Source: Candidatus Gastranaerophilales bacterium
GTDB lineage: Bacteria; Cyanobacteriota; Vampirovibrionia; Gastranaerophilales; Gastranaerophilaceae
Reading direction: 5' to 3'
Length of the DNA stretch: 64,000 nt
NCBI GenBank assembly: GCA_944322865.1
Contig: CALUQJ010000002.1
Span: 1-64,000, forward strand
Both the position numbers and the translations under genes were made by a program. Below the pieces are notes generated by a model. The model saw nothing but the letters and a program-made list of their open reading frames with translations. It ran no database searches and was not told the DNA's origin. Shown piece by piece: positions 24,585-32,901 of this stretch (its first letter is position 1; each line of letters starts with the position of its first letter).

Positions 24585-25079
24585 TTAAAAGTTGGTAGCA
24601 TTTTTACCGGTTACATTTTTTGTCATAACTTCAATCGTTCTGTAAAAGTTGCGTAAAAAGTTATCTTCTGTTGTATGTATGCCTGTTCGGACGTACTGAA
24701 GATCTTGTTCGCCTTTTACCGGAATAACTACTATTTGTTCCCGTTGTTTTGGATATAAGACATCTGTTTTTGCCGGTACAATTTGCTCGGTGGATTTGCG
24801 GGTCAACAGATTTGTTAACACAACTTTTAAATTTTCAGCCGGTTCATCTGCCAGAGCCTTGTGCATACCGTCACGCGATTCAAAAACATCAACACGAACA
24901 CCTTTTGCTTTCGCAAATTTCGCGATAATCGGGCGTGCGGTGTACAACTCACTGAATGAATCACCATAAGTATTCACATCATGTATTTGCACAAAAGTTT
25001 CCAGTTCTTTTTCCTGCTTTAAGATTTTATTGACTTCAATTTTTCTTTGAATATTACCGATAATTCTGCCTACGTTCAT
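24585..25079 (-). CDS. Hypothetical soluble protein, 164 residues
   Basis: I do not recognise this protein. It begins with a basic helical segment (MNVGRIIGNIQRKIEVNKILKQEKELE) and continues as a mixed alpha/beta domain with conserved-looking stretches such as FAKAKGVRVDVFESRDG and KTDVLYPKQREQIVVIPVKG. There is no signal peptide, membrane span or metal motif. Upstream is GGAGGTTTAA, a strong ribosome binding site. It lies between nth and the hydrogenase operon on the same strand but is separated from both, so it may be monocistronic. Confidence 0.7.
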   Translation of the reverse strand: MNVGRIIGNIQRKIEVNKILKQEKELETFVQIHDVNTYGDSFSELYTARPIIAKFAKAKGVRVDVFESRDGMHKALADEPAENLKVVLTNLLTRKSTEQIVPAKTDVLYPKQREQIVVIPVKGEQDLQYVRTGIHTTEDNFLRNFYRTIEVMTKNVTGKNATNF

Positions 25080-25165
25080 TTAAACCTCCTATTAATTTTT
25101 TATTGAAAATTTAAAAACACTAAATAATTTTTTTTGCTTTTTGTAGCTATAAAATCTTAATAAAA

Positions 25166-25813
25166 CTAAATAATCTTTGCGCAATAATCTTTTATCGGAC
25201 AAACCTCACACATCGGTTTTTGCGGCTTACAGACATTCTGACCGTGGGTAACAATAAGCGTATTTATGTCAATCCAATGTTTTACAGGTAACTTTTCACG
25301 CAGTGCAAATTCTGTTTCCTCTGGATTTTTGGTTTTCACATACCCCATTCTGTTAAAAATTCTGTGCACATGGACATCTACACAAATAGCAGGTTTATTA
25401 AACCCTCTGGCTACTGTCAGGTTTGCTGTTTTTCTGCCAACGCCGTTGAATTTAACAAGTTCCTCTATTGTATCCGGAACTTTGCCGTTATACTTTTCCA
25501 CAATCTCTTTTGATAGTTCAATAATCTGTTTTGCTTTATTTGCATAAAACCCGACAGGATAAATCGCTTTTTCTAATTCTTTTTCATCACATTTTGCAAA
25601 ATCCTGCGGCGTTCTGCCTAGTTTCAACATCCTTAACGTTGCAGGATAAGTCGTCTTATCATTGGTCCTCAGGCTCAAAATACACGCAATCAAAACAAGA
25701 TAGGGATCATTAAAAGAATCCATAAGCCCTACAAAGTCGCTTTTTTGCTGTTTAGCGGCTTTTAACAATTTCACTACCTTATCAATATTTTTATCGTCAA
25801 ATTTCTTATTCAC
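25166..25813 (-). CDS. nth: Endonuclease III
   Basis: Nth is a DNA glycosylase/AP lyase that removes oxidised pyrimidines. The 215 residues carry the helix-hairpin-helix VKFNGVGRKTANLTV with the catalytic Lys (GVGRKTA). The catalytic Asp is in CVDVHVHRIFNRMG, and the C-terminal 4Fe-4S cluster is CKPQKPMCEVCPIKDYC. All key residues are present. Its start overlaps the end of lpxK by eight bases, making it the last gene of a mlaD-lpxK-nth operon. Confidence 0.96.
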   Translation of the reverse strand: MNKKFDDKNIDKVVKLLKAAKQQKSDFVGLMDSFNDPYLVLIACILSLRTNDKTTYPATLRMLKLGRTPQDFAKCDEKELEKAIYPVGFYANKAKQIIELSKEIVEKYNGKVPDTIEELVKFNGVGRKTANLTVARGFNKPAICVDVHVHRIFNRMGYVKTKNPEETEFALREKLPVKHWIDINTLIVTHGQNVCKPQKPMCEVCPIKDYCAKII

Positions 25814-26837
25814 CCAGTAATTCCTTCACATCTATGACAGTTTTCAATTTCAATGCATAAATATTATCATAATCAAAAGCCTGTAGTTTTACCGCGTCTT
25901 TTTCTGTCACGACAATATTGCCGCTGATATTTTTGATGTCATCTTCAACATATTGATGATGATCGTCTAATGCAATTTTAGTTTTAAGATTATAATTTTT
26001 CAAAAATGCAAAAAACTGTTCTGGCTGACCTATTGCGCACATTGCGGTAATTTCAGCGTCTTGCGGCAATTTTTCGCTCATCTTGATATTATATATAAAA
26101 TCAGGTTCTGTTTTGCAGACAAAAGTTTGTAAATTCAATTTTTTCCCCATAATTTTAGCGAGTTTCTCTGCGCGTTTATGGTCAGTATTTTTACTCACCA
26201 CAACAAATTTGTCTATTCGTTTAAACGCCTCAGTGCCTTCTCTGAGAGGTCCTGCCGGAAGAAGGTTTTCATTACCAAAACCTTTTTCACTATCCATAAG
26301 AACTATATCTAAATCGCGGTATAATTTTCTGTGTTGAAATCCGTCATCAAGGATTATATGGGTTGCGCCGAAATTTTTTACTGCATACTCAGCCCCTTTA
26401 AATCTGTTTTTTGTGGTTATAACAATAGCTTTTGTATTTTTTGCAAGCCAGTAGGGCTCATCTCCTGCCTGCTGTGCATCATAAAAAATATTTTCCCCGT
26501 CAGAAATCACATTTATATTCTTATTAGAAAGTCCACCGCCATATCCGCGTGAAACTATTGCCGGGGTTTTTCCGTTTTCTATCAGATATTTTGCAATTTC
26601 TGCCACAACAGGAGTTTTGCCGACTCCGCCTGTCGTGATGTTGCCAACTGATATCACGCAAGCATTGACCTTTTTCGGTTTTAAAATATGCCGGTCATAG
26701 AGCAGATTTTTAAATCCACTGCCGAAACCGTAAAATATCGAACAAAATTTCAACAGGCTGAACAAAATACCTTTCGTATTTTTATTATAGTGAATTTCAG
26801 TAATTTTAGTTTTTAATTCCATAATTTCCACATTCAT
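25806..26837 (-). CDS. lpxK: Tetraacyldisaccharide 4'-kinase
   Basis: LpxK phosphorylates the lipid A precursor at the 4-prime position at the inner-membrane surface, evidence for a lipopolysaccharide outer membrane. The length of 343 residues is normal. The P-loop VGNITTGGVGKTPVV is at about 62-76, preceded by the basic N-terminal membrane-associating helix. AIVSRGYGG and HIILDDGFQHRKLYRDLDIVL follow as family motifs. The ATG at 26837 shares one base with the mlaD stop codon. A second in-frame ATG at 26822 is possible. Confidence 0.95.
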   Translation of the reverse strand: MNVEIMELKTKITEIHYNKNTKGILFSLLKFCSIFYGFGSGFKNLLYDRHILKPKKVNACVISVGNITTGGVGKTPVVAEIAKYLIENGKTPAIVSRGYGGGLSNKNINVISDGENIFYDAQQAGDEPYWLAKNTKAIVITTKNRFKGAEYAVKNFGATHIILDDGFQHRKLYRDLDIVLMDSEKGFGNENLLPAGPLREGTEAFKRIDKFVVVSKNTDHKRAEKLAKIMGKKLNLQTFVCKTEPDFIYNIKMSEKLPQDAEITAMCAIGQPEQFFAFLKNYNLKTKIALDDHHQYVEDDIKNISGNIVVTEKDAVKLQAFDYDNIYALKLKTVIDVKELLGE

Positions 26838-28198
26838 CAGAACATCAGTCTGAACAACAGGAAGCGTTTATTCAATTTTTCTGAGAATTTTCTCAGATTA
26901 GATGTTGTTTCTGATGTATCATCAATTATTTTTTCAAGTTCGGATTTATTTTCAGGTGTAAGTTTGTTAACAGCAGCAAGTGTTCTGGATATATCACACA
27001 TTGCATTGTTAACATTATTTATTGCTCTTGTTAAATCTTTTTTCAATTGTTCGTCTTTAGTCAGAGAATTAACATAAGCGCTTATTTCATTAATGTTATG
27101 GGTAATTGCTCGTATATCTTCAGCCATTTTTTCAGCCTGTGCATCATCACCGATAATCTTATTTAAGTTATTTGCGAGCTGATCTACAGATTCGGCAGTT
27201 GAATATATTGTTGTTTTGAACTTAGGATCGCCGATTATATTATTAACGTTTTCTGATATAGTATGGAAATCTTGAGTAGCCTGATCCATCATAGCCATCA
27301 TAGTTTCGAGATCGCTTTTTGAGGATTCGATGAGTTCGTTAATTTTTGTCATTGTATCGCTTGTTTGGGCTGTCAGACTGTTTATATTAGTAACAGACAT
27401 TTTCAATTCTGCTATAACTTCATCAGACAGAAGGTCGTTAATTTTCTGGTTTGTTTCAGTAAGCGATTCAGCTGCTTTGTACTGCCAATCCATAAAGTCA
27501 GCAATTCTCATCGGTTCAATAATAGTGTAAGGAGAATTTTGTTTCGGATAAGGCAGAATAACATCATCAAGAGTTGCTATTTTTAATTTGTAAGTGCCAC
27601 TTTCTTTTATGGCGCGACCTTTCAAAAATTCAGGAAGAATTAATCCGGGCAGATCTATTATATAATTTATTTTGTAGGCATAATTTGTGTTGATTGTTTC
27701 TCTTATATTATAAGGAACAACATCGTGGGCAACGACTTCAATGTTTGTGATTTTTCCGACATTATAATATTTATCCCCGAGTTTCATCTGTACCGCATCA
27801 TCTTTATATAAAATATTAGTATTCGTCATCGGTATATAAATAGTCCGGTTTTTAGGCGGTGTTATTTCAAGGAATAATTCACCGATAAGTCCTGATTGTT
27901 GAATTGAAAATATAGAGGCTTTCGGGATAGAGATATGAGGTTCTGTTATAACGAATTTTACATTGACATGGCTGTTTACGCCATCGAGAACAGGTTGTAT
28001 TTCCTCTACCTGCCCCACGCGGATCCCCATCATCTGAACGCCGGCACCTGGACGCATGCCGTTAACATCCTTAAATTGGACTTCTATACGTTTTGCGGAA
28101 GAAAATGCGCGACCTTTTACCTTAAACACTATTCCTACAAGTAAAATTATTGCTACTAATGTTAAAAGACCGACTTTAAATGATGATGAAAATTTCAT
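26837..28198 (-). CDS. MlaD/MCE-domain lipid transport protein
   Basis: This is an inner-membrane-anchored periplasmic protein of 453 residues. The N-terminal span (about 8-25) is followed by an MCE domain with VQFKDVNGMRPGAGVQMMGIRVGQV (about 38-62). The long C-terminal region (about 230-440) is predicted coiled coil with many polar heptads. MCE proteins carry phospholipids between membranes with an ABC permease. The matching MlaE-type permease lies 14 kb away at 42.6 kb. It heads the operon with lpxK and nth, which links lipid transport to lipid A synthesis. Confidence 0.9.
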   Translation of the reverse strand: MKFSSSFKVGLLTLVAIILLVGIVFKVKGRAFSSAKRIEVQFKDVNGMRPGAGVQMMGIRVGQVEEIQPVLDGVNSHVNVKFVITEPHISIPKASIFSIQQSGLIGELFLEITPPKNRTIYIPMTNTNILYKDDAVQMKLGDKYYNVGKITNIEVVAHDVVPYNIRETINTNYAYKINYIIDLPGLILPEFLKGRAIKESGTYKLKIATLDDVILPYPKQNSPYTIIEPMRIADFMDWQYKAAESLTETNQKINDLLSDEVIAELKMSVTNINSLTAQTSDTMTKINELIESSKSDLETMMAMMDQATQDFHTISENVNNIIGDPKFKTTIYSTAESVDQLANNLNKIIGDDAQAEKMAEDIRAITHNINEISAYVNSLTKDEQLKKDLTRAINNVNNAMCDISRTLAAVNKLTPENKSELEKIIDDTSETTSNLRKFSEKLNKRFLLFRLMF

Positions 28199-28347
28199 TA
28201 ATTACCCTTCCTTTAAGCAAAACAGTAATCTTCATGAATTTATCATACCAGAAAAAAGAAAAACTTGCAAAGTATCCGAAATTAATTAACTCTGACACTA
28301 CAAAAAAGTTTTTTAAAGCTTTAAACTGCTTGTTGTTACCTTAATTA

Positions 28348-28376
28348 TTGACGTTTTGAAAAAAATGCACTATTAT
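28348..28376 (+). promoter_or_regulatory. Sigma-70 promoter of the alcohol dehydrogenase gene
   Basis: TTGACG (28348-28353), a 17-base spacer and TATTAT (28371-28376) form a near-consensus promoter. An overlapping TATAAT lies at 28374-28379. GAGGAG stands just before the ATG at 28406. Confidence 0.65.
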
Positions 28377-28405
28377 AATTTTGTAAGAAAAAGAGGAGCA
28401 ATATT

Positions 28406-29563
28406 ATGCAAAATTTTGAATTTTACGGTCCGACACGAGTTGTGTTCGGCAAAGACACAATAAAGGAGTTATCAAGACTTATTCCGCGTGACAAAAAAAT
28501 ACTGATGACTTACGGCGGAGGGTCTATCAAGAAAAACGGAGTTTATGATCAGGTTAAAAAAGCGCTTGAAGGTTATGATTTGTTAGAATTTGGAGGAATT
28601 GAGCCAAATCCTAAATATGAAACCTTGAGCAAAGCTGTTGAAATTGTCAAACGTGAAGGCGTCAACTTCCTGCTCGCGGTTGGAGGCGGCTCCGTATTAG
28701 ACGGAACTAAGTTTATCGCACTTGCATCTAAATACGATGGTGATGATGCCTATGATGCAATAATGATAAGAGGTGAAATGCCAGATACAGCAGTAGAATT
28801 AGCAGACGTTATAACCCTTCCTGCCACAGGATCTGAAATGAACAACGGCGGTGTTATTTCAAGAATTTCAACAAGTGAAAAACTCGCGTTTCATCATCCG
28901 TGTGTATTCCCGAAATTCTCAATTATTGACCCGTCTGTAACCTTTACATTACCGGAAAAACAGACCATTAACGGTATAGTTGACACCTTTGTACACACAA
29001 TGGAGTTTAATTGTACTTATGATGTAAATTCACCGCTGCAAGACATCTGGGCAATGGGGATTCTGAGAACATTAATTGCTGAAGCGCCAAAAGTATTGGC
29101 TAATCCTCAAGACTATGAGGCACGCGCAAACCTTTTCTGGTGCGCAACCTGCGGTTTGAATTACTGGATTTCCTGCGGTGTACCGCAAGACTGGTCAACG
29201 CATATGATAGGTCATGAACTGACTGCATTCTATGGTATAGATCACGGTCAAAGTCTTGCAATAGTTGAACCACGACTTTTAAGAAACCAAAAAGTTGCTA
29301 AATGCCAGAAACTTGCTAAAATCGCACGTGAAGTTTTCAAAATCAACGAACCTGTTGATTTGAAAGCAGCTGATATGGCTATAGATAAAATTGAAGAATT
29401 TTATAATTCAATTGGAATGAAAACAAAATTATCAGACTACGGCATTGATGCAAATGAAGCTGCTGAAAAAATCAGAGCACGTTTTAAAGAACGCAATGTG
29501 GCATTGGGTGAAAAAGGCGCAATTACCGCCGATGTAGCATACGAAATTGTTAAAGCTTGTTAA
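28406..29563 (+). CDS. Iron-containing alcohol dehydrogenase (butanol dehydrogenase-like)
   Basis: This group III dehydrogenase of 385 residues is similar to NADPH-dependent BdhA/YqhD. The Rossmann part has GGGSIKKNG and GGGSVLDGTKFIAL. The metal-binding part has DTFVHTMEFN (Asp and His ligands) and GHELTAFYGIDHGQSLAI (His ligands). It probably reduces aldehydes to alcohols and regenerates NAD(P)+ during fermentation, a role that fits the hydrogenase operon nearby. The exact substrate cannot be fixed. It is monocistronic with its own promoter and terminator. Confidence 0.93.
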   Translation: MQNFEFYGPTRVVFGKDTIKELSRLIPRDKKILMTYGGGSIKKNGVYDQVKKALEGYDLLEFGGIEPNPKYETLSKAVEIVKREGVNFLLAVGGGSVLDGTKFIALASKYDGDDAYDAIMIRGEMPDTAVELADVITLPATGSEMNNGGVISRISTSEKLAFHHPCVFPKFSIIDPSVTFTLPEKQTINGIVDTFVHTMEFNCTYDVNSPLQDIWAMGILRTLIAEAPKVLANPQDYEARANLFWCATCGLNYWISCGVPQDWSTHMIGHELTAFYGIDHGQSLAIVEPRLLRNQKVAKCQKLAKIAREVFKINEPVDLKAADMAIDKIEEFYNSIGMKTKLSDYGIDANEAAEKIRARFKERNVALGEKGAITADVAYEIVKAC

Positions 29564-29576
29564 ACAATTATATTAG

Positions 29577-29611
29577 TAATGGCGCGGCTTTTAAGCCGCG
29601 CCATTATTTTT
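29577..29611. terminator. Palindromic terminator after the alcohol dehydrogenase
   Basis: TAATGGCGCGGCTT/AAGCCGCGCCATTA forms a near-perfect 30-base palindrome followed by TTTTTAT. It is closely spaced to the end of the convergent HAD gene and can serve both. Confidence 0.88.
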
Positions 29612-30305
29612 ATACCTTCAAAATTTCGTTTTGAGCAAAAATATTTCTGTCAAATTCATCAAAAGTAGTTATAATCCGGCTAACGCAAGGAATATCTTTA
29701 TACACATCTTTTCCATCCATAGAAGCAATTGCGATAATTTTTCCAATGCCGGCATTTTTTGCCGCCTCAATTCCTGAAAGTGCATCTTCAACAACAACAC
29801 ATTCTTCCGGTTTCAGGTTCAGTTTAGCCGCTGCAATTTCATAAATATCAGGAGCGGGTTTTCCGCGCATAGTACCGTCTGAATAAACTATTTTATTAAC
29901 ATCAAACCACTGTGCAAGATTAAAACCTTCTATGTAAAAATCAACATTATCCTTTTCTGACATAGTTGCGATTGTTCGCGGAATATTATTTTCTTTAAGC
30001 CAGTCAAGAAATTCAATGGCTCCGGGAGCAAGTTTAAAATTATCAAGGTCTTTACGGCACATATCGCGATAAAGCGCCTCTTTTTCTTTCCCATACTTTT
30101 CTACCTGTTCTTTTGTCGGGCGTTTTTGTATTGCATAAGCAATAATATCCTCATTCGTTCTGCCGAACATATATTTTCGCATCTCATCATCCGTGAATGC
30201 TGTCCCTCTCAAGCGGCGTGAAAATTCCCGCCAGGCTTCAAGGTGTTTTTTTGAATCAAAAAACAGGGTTCCGTTAAAATCAAATATTATTCCTTTGTAT
30301 TTCAT
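29610..30305 (-). CDS. HAD-superfamily phosphatase, beta-phosphoglucomutase-like
   Basis: This HAD subfamily IA hydrolase of 231 residues has motif I FDFNGTLF, where Asn stands in the position of the usual second Asp. Motif II is IATMSEKD, and motif III/IV is PEECVVVEDALSGIEAAKNAG. The helical cap (about 20-85) resembles beta-phosphoglucomutase and sugar phosphatases. The Asn change could reduce or alter catalysis, although variants of this kind exist. Its stop lies next to a shared terminator. It starts ten bases past the TPR gene and is probably co-transcribed with it. Confidence 0.88.
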   Translation of the reverse strand: MKYKGIIFDFNGTLFFDSKKHLEAWREFSRRLRGTAFTDDEMRKYMFGRTNEDIIAYAIQKRPTKEQVEKYGKEKEALYRDMCRKDLDNFKLAPGAIEFLDWLKENNIPRTIATMSEKDNVDFYIEGFNLAQWFDVNKIVYSDGTMRGKPAPDIYEIAAAKLNLKPEECVVVEDALSGIEAAKNAGIGKIIAIASMDGKDVYKDIPCVSRIITTFDEFDRNIFAQNEILKV

Positions 30306-30315
30306 AACGCCTCTT

Positions 30316-30942
30316 TTATTGCATGTGACTGTCTATAATTTTATTGTAATATTCAAGATAAAGTTTTGCGCGCTTCTCATCATTAAGTTTTTTATAAACA
30401 TAAGCGAGATTGTAATGAAAATCCGCTTCTGTATTTTTTAATTCAATAGCGCTGATAAATGCATTTTTTGCCTTCCTGAGTTCTCCGGCTTTGATATAGG
30501 CGCAGCCCATATTGTAGTATGCGTAAGGATATTCCGGATTGATTTTCAACACTTTTTTATACTGCTCTATAGCCAAATAAGGTTTTTCTTCATTCAGGTA
30601 AACATTACCGAGATTGTAATATGCTTTAAAATCATTTTCATCAGCCGCAATAGCTTGATTGTACATAAAAACAGCATCGGCGTCTTTCCCCTGATCTTGT
30701 AAGATATTTCCCATTAAAAGCCAGTTTTGTGAAGTCCTTTCATTAGCCGGTATACTCACAAACAATTGAAAAGCTTTATCTATATCATTTTCAGCATAAA
30801 AAATATTTGCCTGCTGACCGGTTTGTGTATTTTGTTTTTTAGGCGCCTCTTTTTTAGGCTGAAGAAGATTGGTCACATCCAGCGCAAATGATGTTTGAAC
30901 GGTAAATATTAAAGCAGATAAAAATAATATAAGTCTTTTCAT
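30316..30942 (-). CDS. Exported tetratricopeptide-repeat protein
   Basis: The 208 residues start with the signal peptide MKRLILFLSALIFTVQTSFA. After a linker rich in Lys and Gln, at least four TPR units follow (AFQLFVSIPANERTSQNWLL, ADAVFMYNQAIAADENDFKA, AIEQYKKVLKINPEYPYA, AKNAFISAIELKNTEADF). TPR domains bind proteins, so it is probably a periplasmic scaffold. No lipobox cysteine is seen. It leads a two-gene unit with the HAD phosphatase. Confidence 0.85.
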   Translation of the reverse strand: MKRLILFLSALIFTVQTSFALDVTNLLQPKKEAPKKQNTQTGQQANIFYAENDIDKAFQLFVSIPANERTSQNWLLMGNILQDQGKDADAVFMYNQAIAADENDFKAYYNLGNVYLNEEKPYLAIEQYKKVLKINPEYPYAYYNMGCAYIKAGELRKAKNAFISAIELKNTEADFHYNLAYVYKKLNDEKRAKLYLEYYNKIIDSHMQ

Positions 30943-31019
30943 ATATTACAGTATAGAATAAACCTGAAAAATTTTCCAGTTCTTCGGATAAAAATTTGAC
31001 GAAAAAAATAAATACTGCA

Positions 31020-31085
31020 TACTGTTATTGATGTCTCTTTTACTGATTTAACACCCGTCCTTCTCCTTGGGACGGGTTTCCTTTT
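31020..31085 (+). ncRNA. Candidate small RNA with terminator hairpin
   Basis: A stem ACCCGTCC/GGACGGGT (31053-31060 and 31070-31077) with loop TTCTCCTTG is followed by TTCCTTTT on the plus strand. No plus-strand gene precedes it. Upstream, TTGACG near 30996 and a poor minus-10 18 bases on could start a transcript of about 60 bases. The loop is complementary to ribosome binding sites. It may instead be a terminator for the small minus-strand gene at 31129. Confidence 0.35.
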
Positions 31086-31128
31086 ATGATAGGAAAGACG
31101 GATTTGGCTGAACTAATACTTTAAAAAA

Positions 31129-31242
31129 CTATTGTTTTTTATGATCTTCTTTTCCGATTTGATTGAATTTGTAGTTGTAATATAAACTCATTATAACAAG
31201 AATAGTTCCGGCAACAATTGTAAAAATATCATTTTGAGTCAT
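31129..31242 (-). CDS. Small single-span membrane protein, 37 residues
   Basis: From ATG 31242, behind AAGGAGATTAACAA, to TAG at 31129. The product has a short polar N-terminus, one membrane span (IFTIVAGTILVIMSLYY) and a basic tail ending in KKQ. The strong ribosome binding site argues that it is translated. The family is unknown. The start overlaps the end of an upstream frame by 14 bases, which would permit translational coupling if that frame is real. Confidence 0.55.
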   Translation of the reverse strand: MTQNDIFTIVAGTILVIMSLYYNYKFNQIGKEDHKKQ

Positions 31243-31441
31243 TTGTTAATCTCCTTATATTATTTTCGATTTGCTTATTAATGCATATAACATTATGTAA
31301 AAATAATGCATCAAAATGCAGTCCAATAACAAAAAGCACAACAGATTTAATTACAGGAAATTCAATAAATAATAAACTAAAAATACCGCTTGTTAGTACA
31401 ATCATGACTGTGATTATACGGTTATGGCAGAAAAGAGTCAA
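31229..31441 (-). CDS. Possible hydrophobic protein, 70 residues
   Basis: A frame from TTG at 31441 could encode two membrane spans (VMIVLTSGIFSLLFI and VIKSVVLFVIGLHFDALFL). There is no visible ribosome binding site at the TTG or at the internal ATG near 31405. The only support is the overlap with the well-initiated 37-residue gene and the terminator upstream. It may be spurious. Confidence 0.25.
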   Translation of the reverse strand: MTLFCHNRIITVMIVLTSGIFSLLFIEFPVIKSVVLFVIGLHFDALFLHNVICINKQIENNIRRLTNDSK

Positions 31442-31460
31442 TCAATTAAGAGATGTAACT

Positions 31461-31494
31461 AAAAGAAAAAGTTGCCATTATGAATAGTGGCAAC
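31461..31494 (-). terminator. Minus-strand intrinsic terminator
   Basis: GTTGCCA (31471-31477) and TGGCAAC (31488-31494) form a stem with a 10-base loop. Reading on the minus strand it is followed by TTTTTCTTTT (31461-31470). The transcript it ends is unclear, because only tiny frames lie upstream on that strand. Confidence 0.6.
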
Positions 31495-31797
31495 ATTAAA
31501 TAAACACGAGGATATTAAGAGAGAGAGTATAAAAAATAAACCTTTGTTCTTCAATCTTTATTCTCACCTTGTGATGAATATATGATTTATATTAACTGTC
31601 CAATTAAAATCCTTTTTCTAAATCTTAAATTTCCCTTACATTTTAATAAAGTATTTTTACAGTCAATAATTGCCTTTACTCTATTGAATTGTAAACAATC
31701 TGTTACAATCGCAAATAGTTGTAGAAGTTTACATATCTTGACATTTTTGCCTTGCTTAATATGGGTGTTATAATGCTGATATATTGGGAGAAGTAGG
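31495..31797. other. Intergenic region before pilT
   Basis: These roughly 300 bases are AT-rich and contain the pilT promoter near the right end, the minus-strand terminator at the left, and a 31-residue minus-strand frame (31459-31554) that I do not accept as a gene. No RNA gene is recognised. Confidence 0.4.
31747..31774 (+). promoter_or_regulatory. Sigma-70 promoter of pilT-recO
   Basis: TTGCCT (31747-31752), a 16-base spacer and an extended minus-10 TGTTATAAT (TATAAT at 31769-31774). The ribosome binding site GGGAG and the ATG at 31798 follow within 25 bases. Confidence 0.65.
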
Positions 31798-32895
31798 ATG
31801 AAAGATTTTGATATAATCGAATTTTTAAAACAAATAGTGTCGATAGGCGCCTCTGACGCGCATCTTTATGTTGAAGAATATCCGAGCATGCGCAAAGACG
31901 GCGAAATTTTCAAATTCACAGAAATGCCTCAACTGACTGATGAAGATTTAACAAGATGTTTGGAATTATTACTGCCTAAACACTTAAAAAACTGTTATGA
32001 ACAATATCTTGATCTTGATTTTGCTTTTGAAATCCCGGGAGTTTCAAGGTTCAGGGTTAACACAAGCAGACAGTTAAATCATCGAGCACTGGCTATTCGT
32101 GTTATTCCTTATATCATTAAAAACATTAAAGAATTAAATCTGCCGGCAGCAATGAACCAGTTTTCAATGCTTAATAACGGTTTGGTTTTGATTACCGGTC
32201 CAACAGGAAGCGGTAAATCAACAACCATAGCGTCTTTGATTGATTATATCAACAACCACTATTCAAAACACATCATTACAATTGAAGATCCGGTTGAATT
32301 TATCTTTACAAACAACATGAGTATTGTTTCCCAAAGACAGGTGCTTCTTGACACACCATCATTTCCTGATGGTGTAAAGTATGCACTTCGTCAGGATCCT
32401 GACGTTATATTTATCGGGGAAATTCGTGATCAGGAAACGATTATCAGTGCTTTAAAAGCCGCAGAAACCGGACACCTTGTTTATGCCACAATTCATACGA
32501 ACGATGCTGTTCAGACTGTAAACAGAATCGTCAACATGTTTGATCCGGGTGACAGACAGTTTGTAAGAGAACAGCTTGCGCAAATTTTGCGCGGAACTGT
32601 TTCTCAAAAACTTGTGCCGACACTGGATGGTACAGGCAGACGACCGGCATGTGAATTGCTTGTTTGTACCTCTACGGTTAAAGATTTTATTATTAAGGAT
32701 GAATTGGAAGAGATTTATGACCTTGTTAAAAAAGGGTCTTTCAACAAAATGATTACGATGAATACTTCATTGTATCAGTTGTGTAAAGCAGGGTATATTA
32801 CACCTGAAACGGCGCTTGAATTTTCTGACAACAAAAACGAATTGCAGCAGGCTCTGCGCGGTGTTTATCACGGAACCTTCGCTTCTCAAGGATAA
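31798..32895 (+). CDS. pilT: Type IV pilus retraction ATPase, PilT-like
   Basis: This hexameric secretion-family ATPase of 365 residues powers pilus retraction at the inner membrane. The N-terminal PAS-like domain begins with the conserved IGASDAHLYV segment. Walker A is GPTGSGKSTTIAS (about 134-146), the Asp box IITIEDPVEF, Walker B DPDVIFIGEIRD and the His box GHLVYATIHTND. The length and lack of a PilB-type N-terminal extension favour PilT over PilB. It forms an operon with recO (6 bases apart). With the prepilin and PilZ genes it points to type IV pili. Confidence 0.92.
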   Translation: MKDFDIIEFLKQIVSIGASDAHLYVEEYPSMRKDGEIFKFTEMPQLTDEDLTRCLELLLPKHLKNCYEQYLDLDFAFEIPGVSRFRVNTSRQLNHRALAIRVIPYIIKNIKELNLPAAMNQFSMLNNGLVLITGPTGSGKSTTIASLIDYINNHYSKHIITIEDPVEFIFTNNMSIVSQRQVLLDTPSFPDGVKYALRQDPDVIFIGEIRDQETIISALKAAETGHLVYATIHTNDAVQTVNRIVNMFDPGDRQFVREQLAQILRGTVSQKLVPTLDGTGRRPACELLVCTSTVKDFIIKDELEEIYDLVKKGSFNKMITMNTSLYQLCKAGYITPETALEFSDNKNELQQALRGVYHGTFASQG

Positions 32896-32901
32896 CGAAA
32901 A

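Noticed and set aside
31459-31554. A 31-residue minus-strand frame from TTG with a hydrophobic, lipobox-like start (LLISSC)
   Set aside because: Its 3-prime end runs through a terminator hairpin and T-run, its start is TTG, and no conservation can be checked. Chance is the simpler reading.
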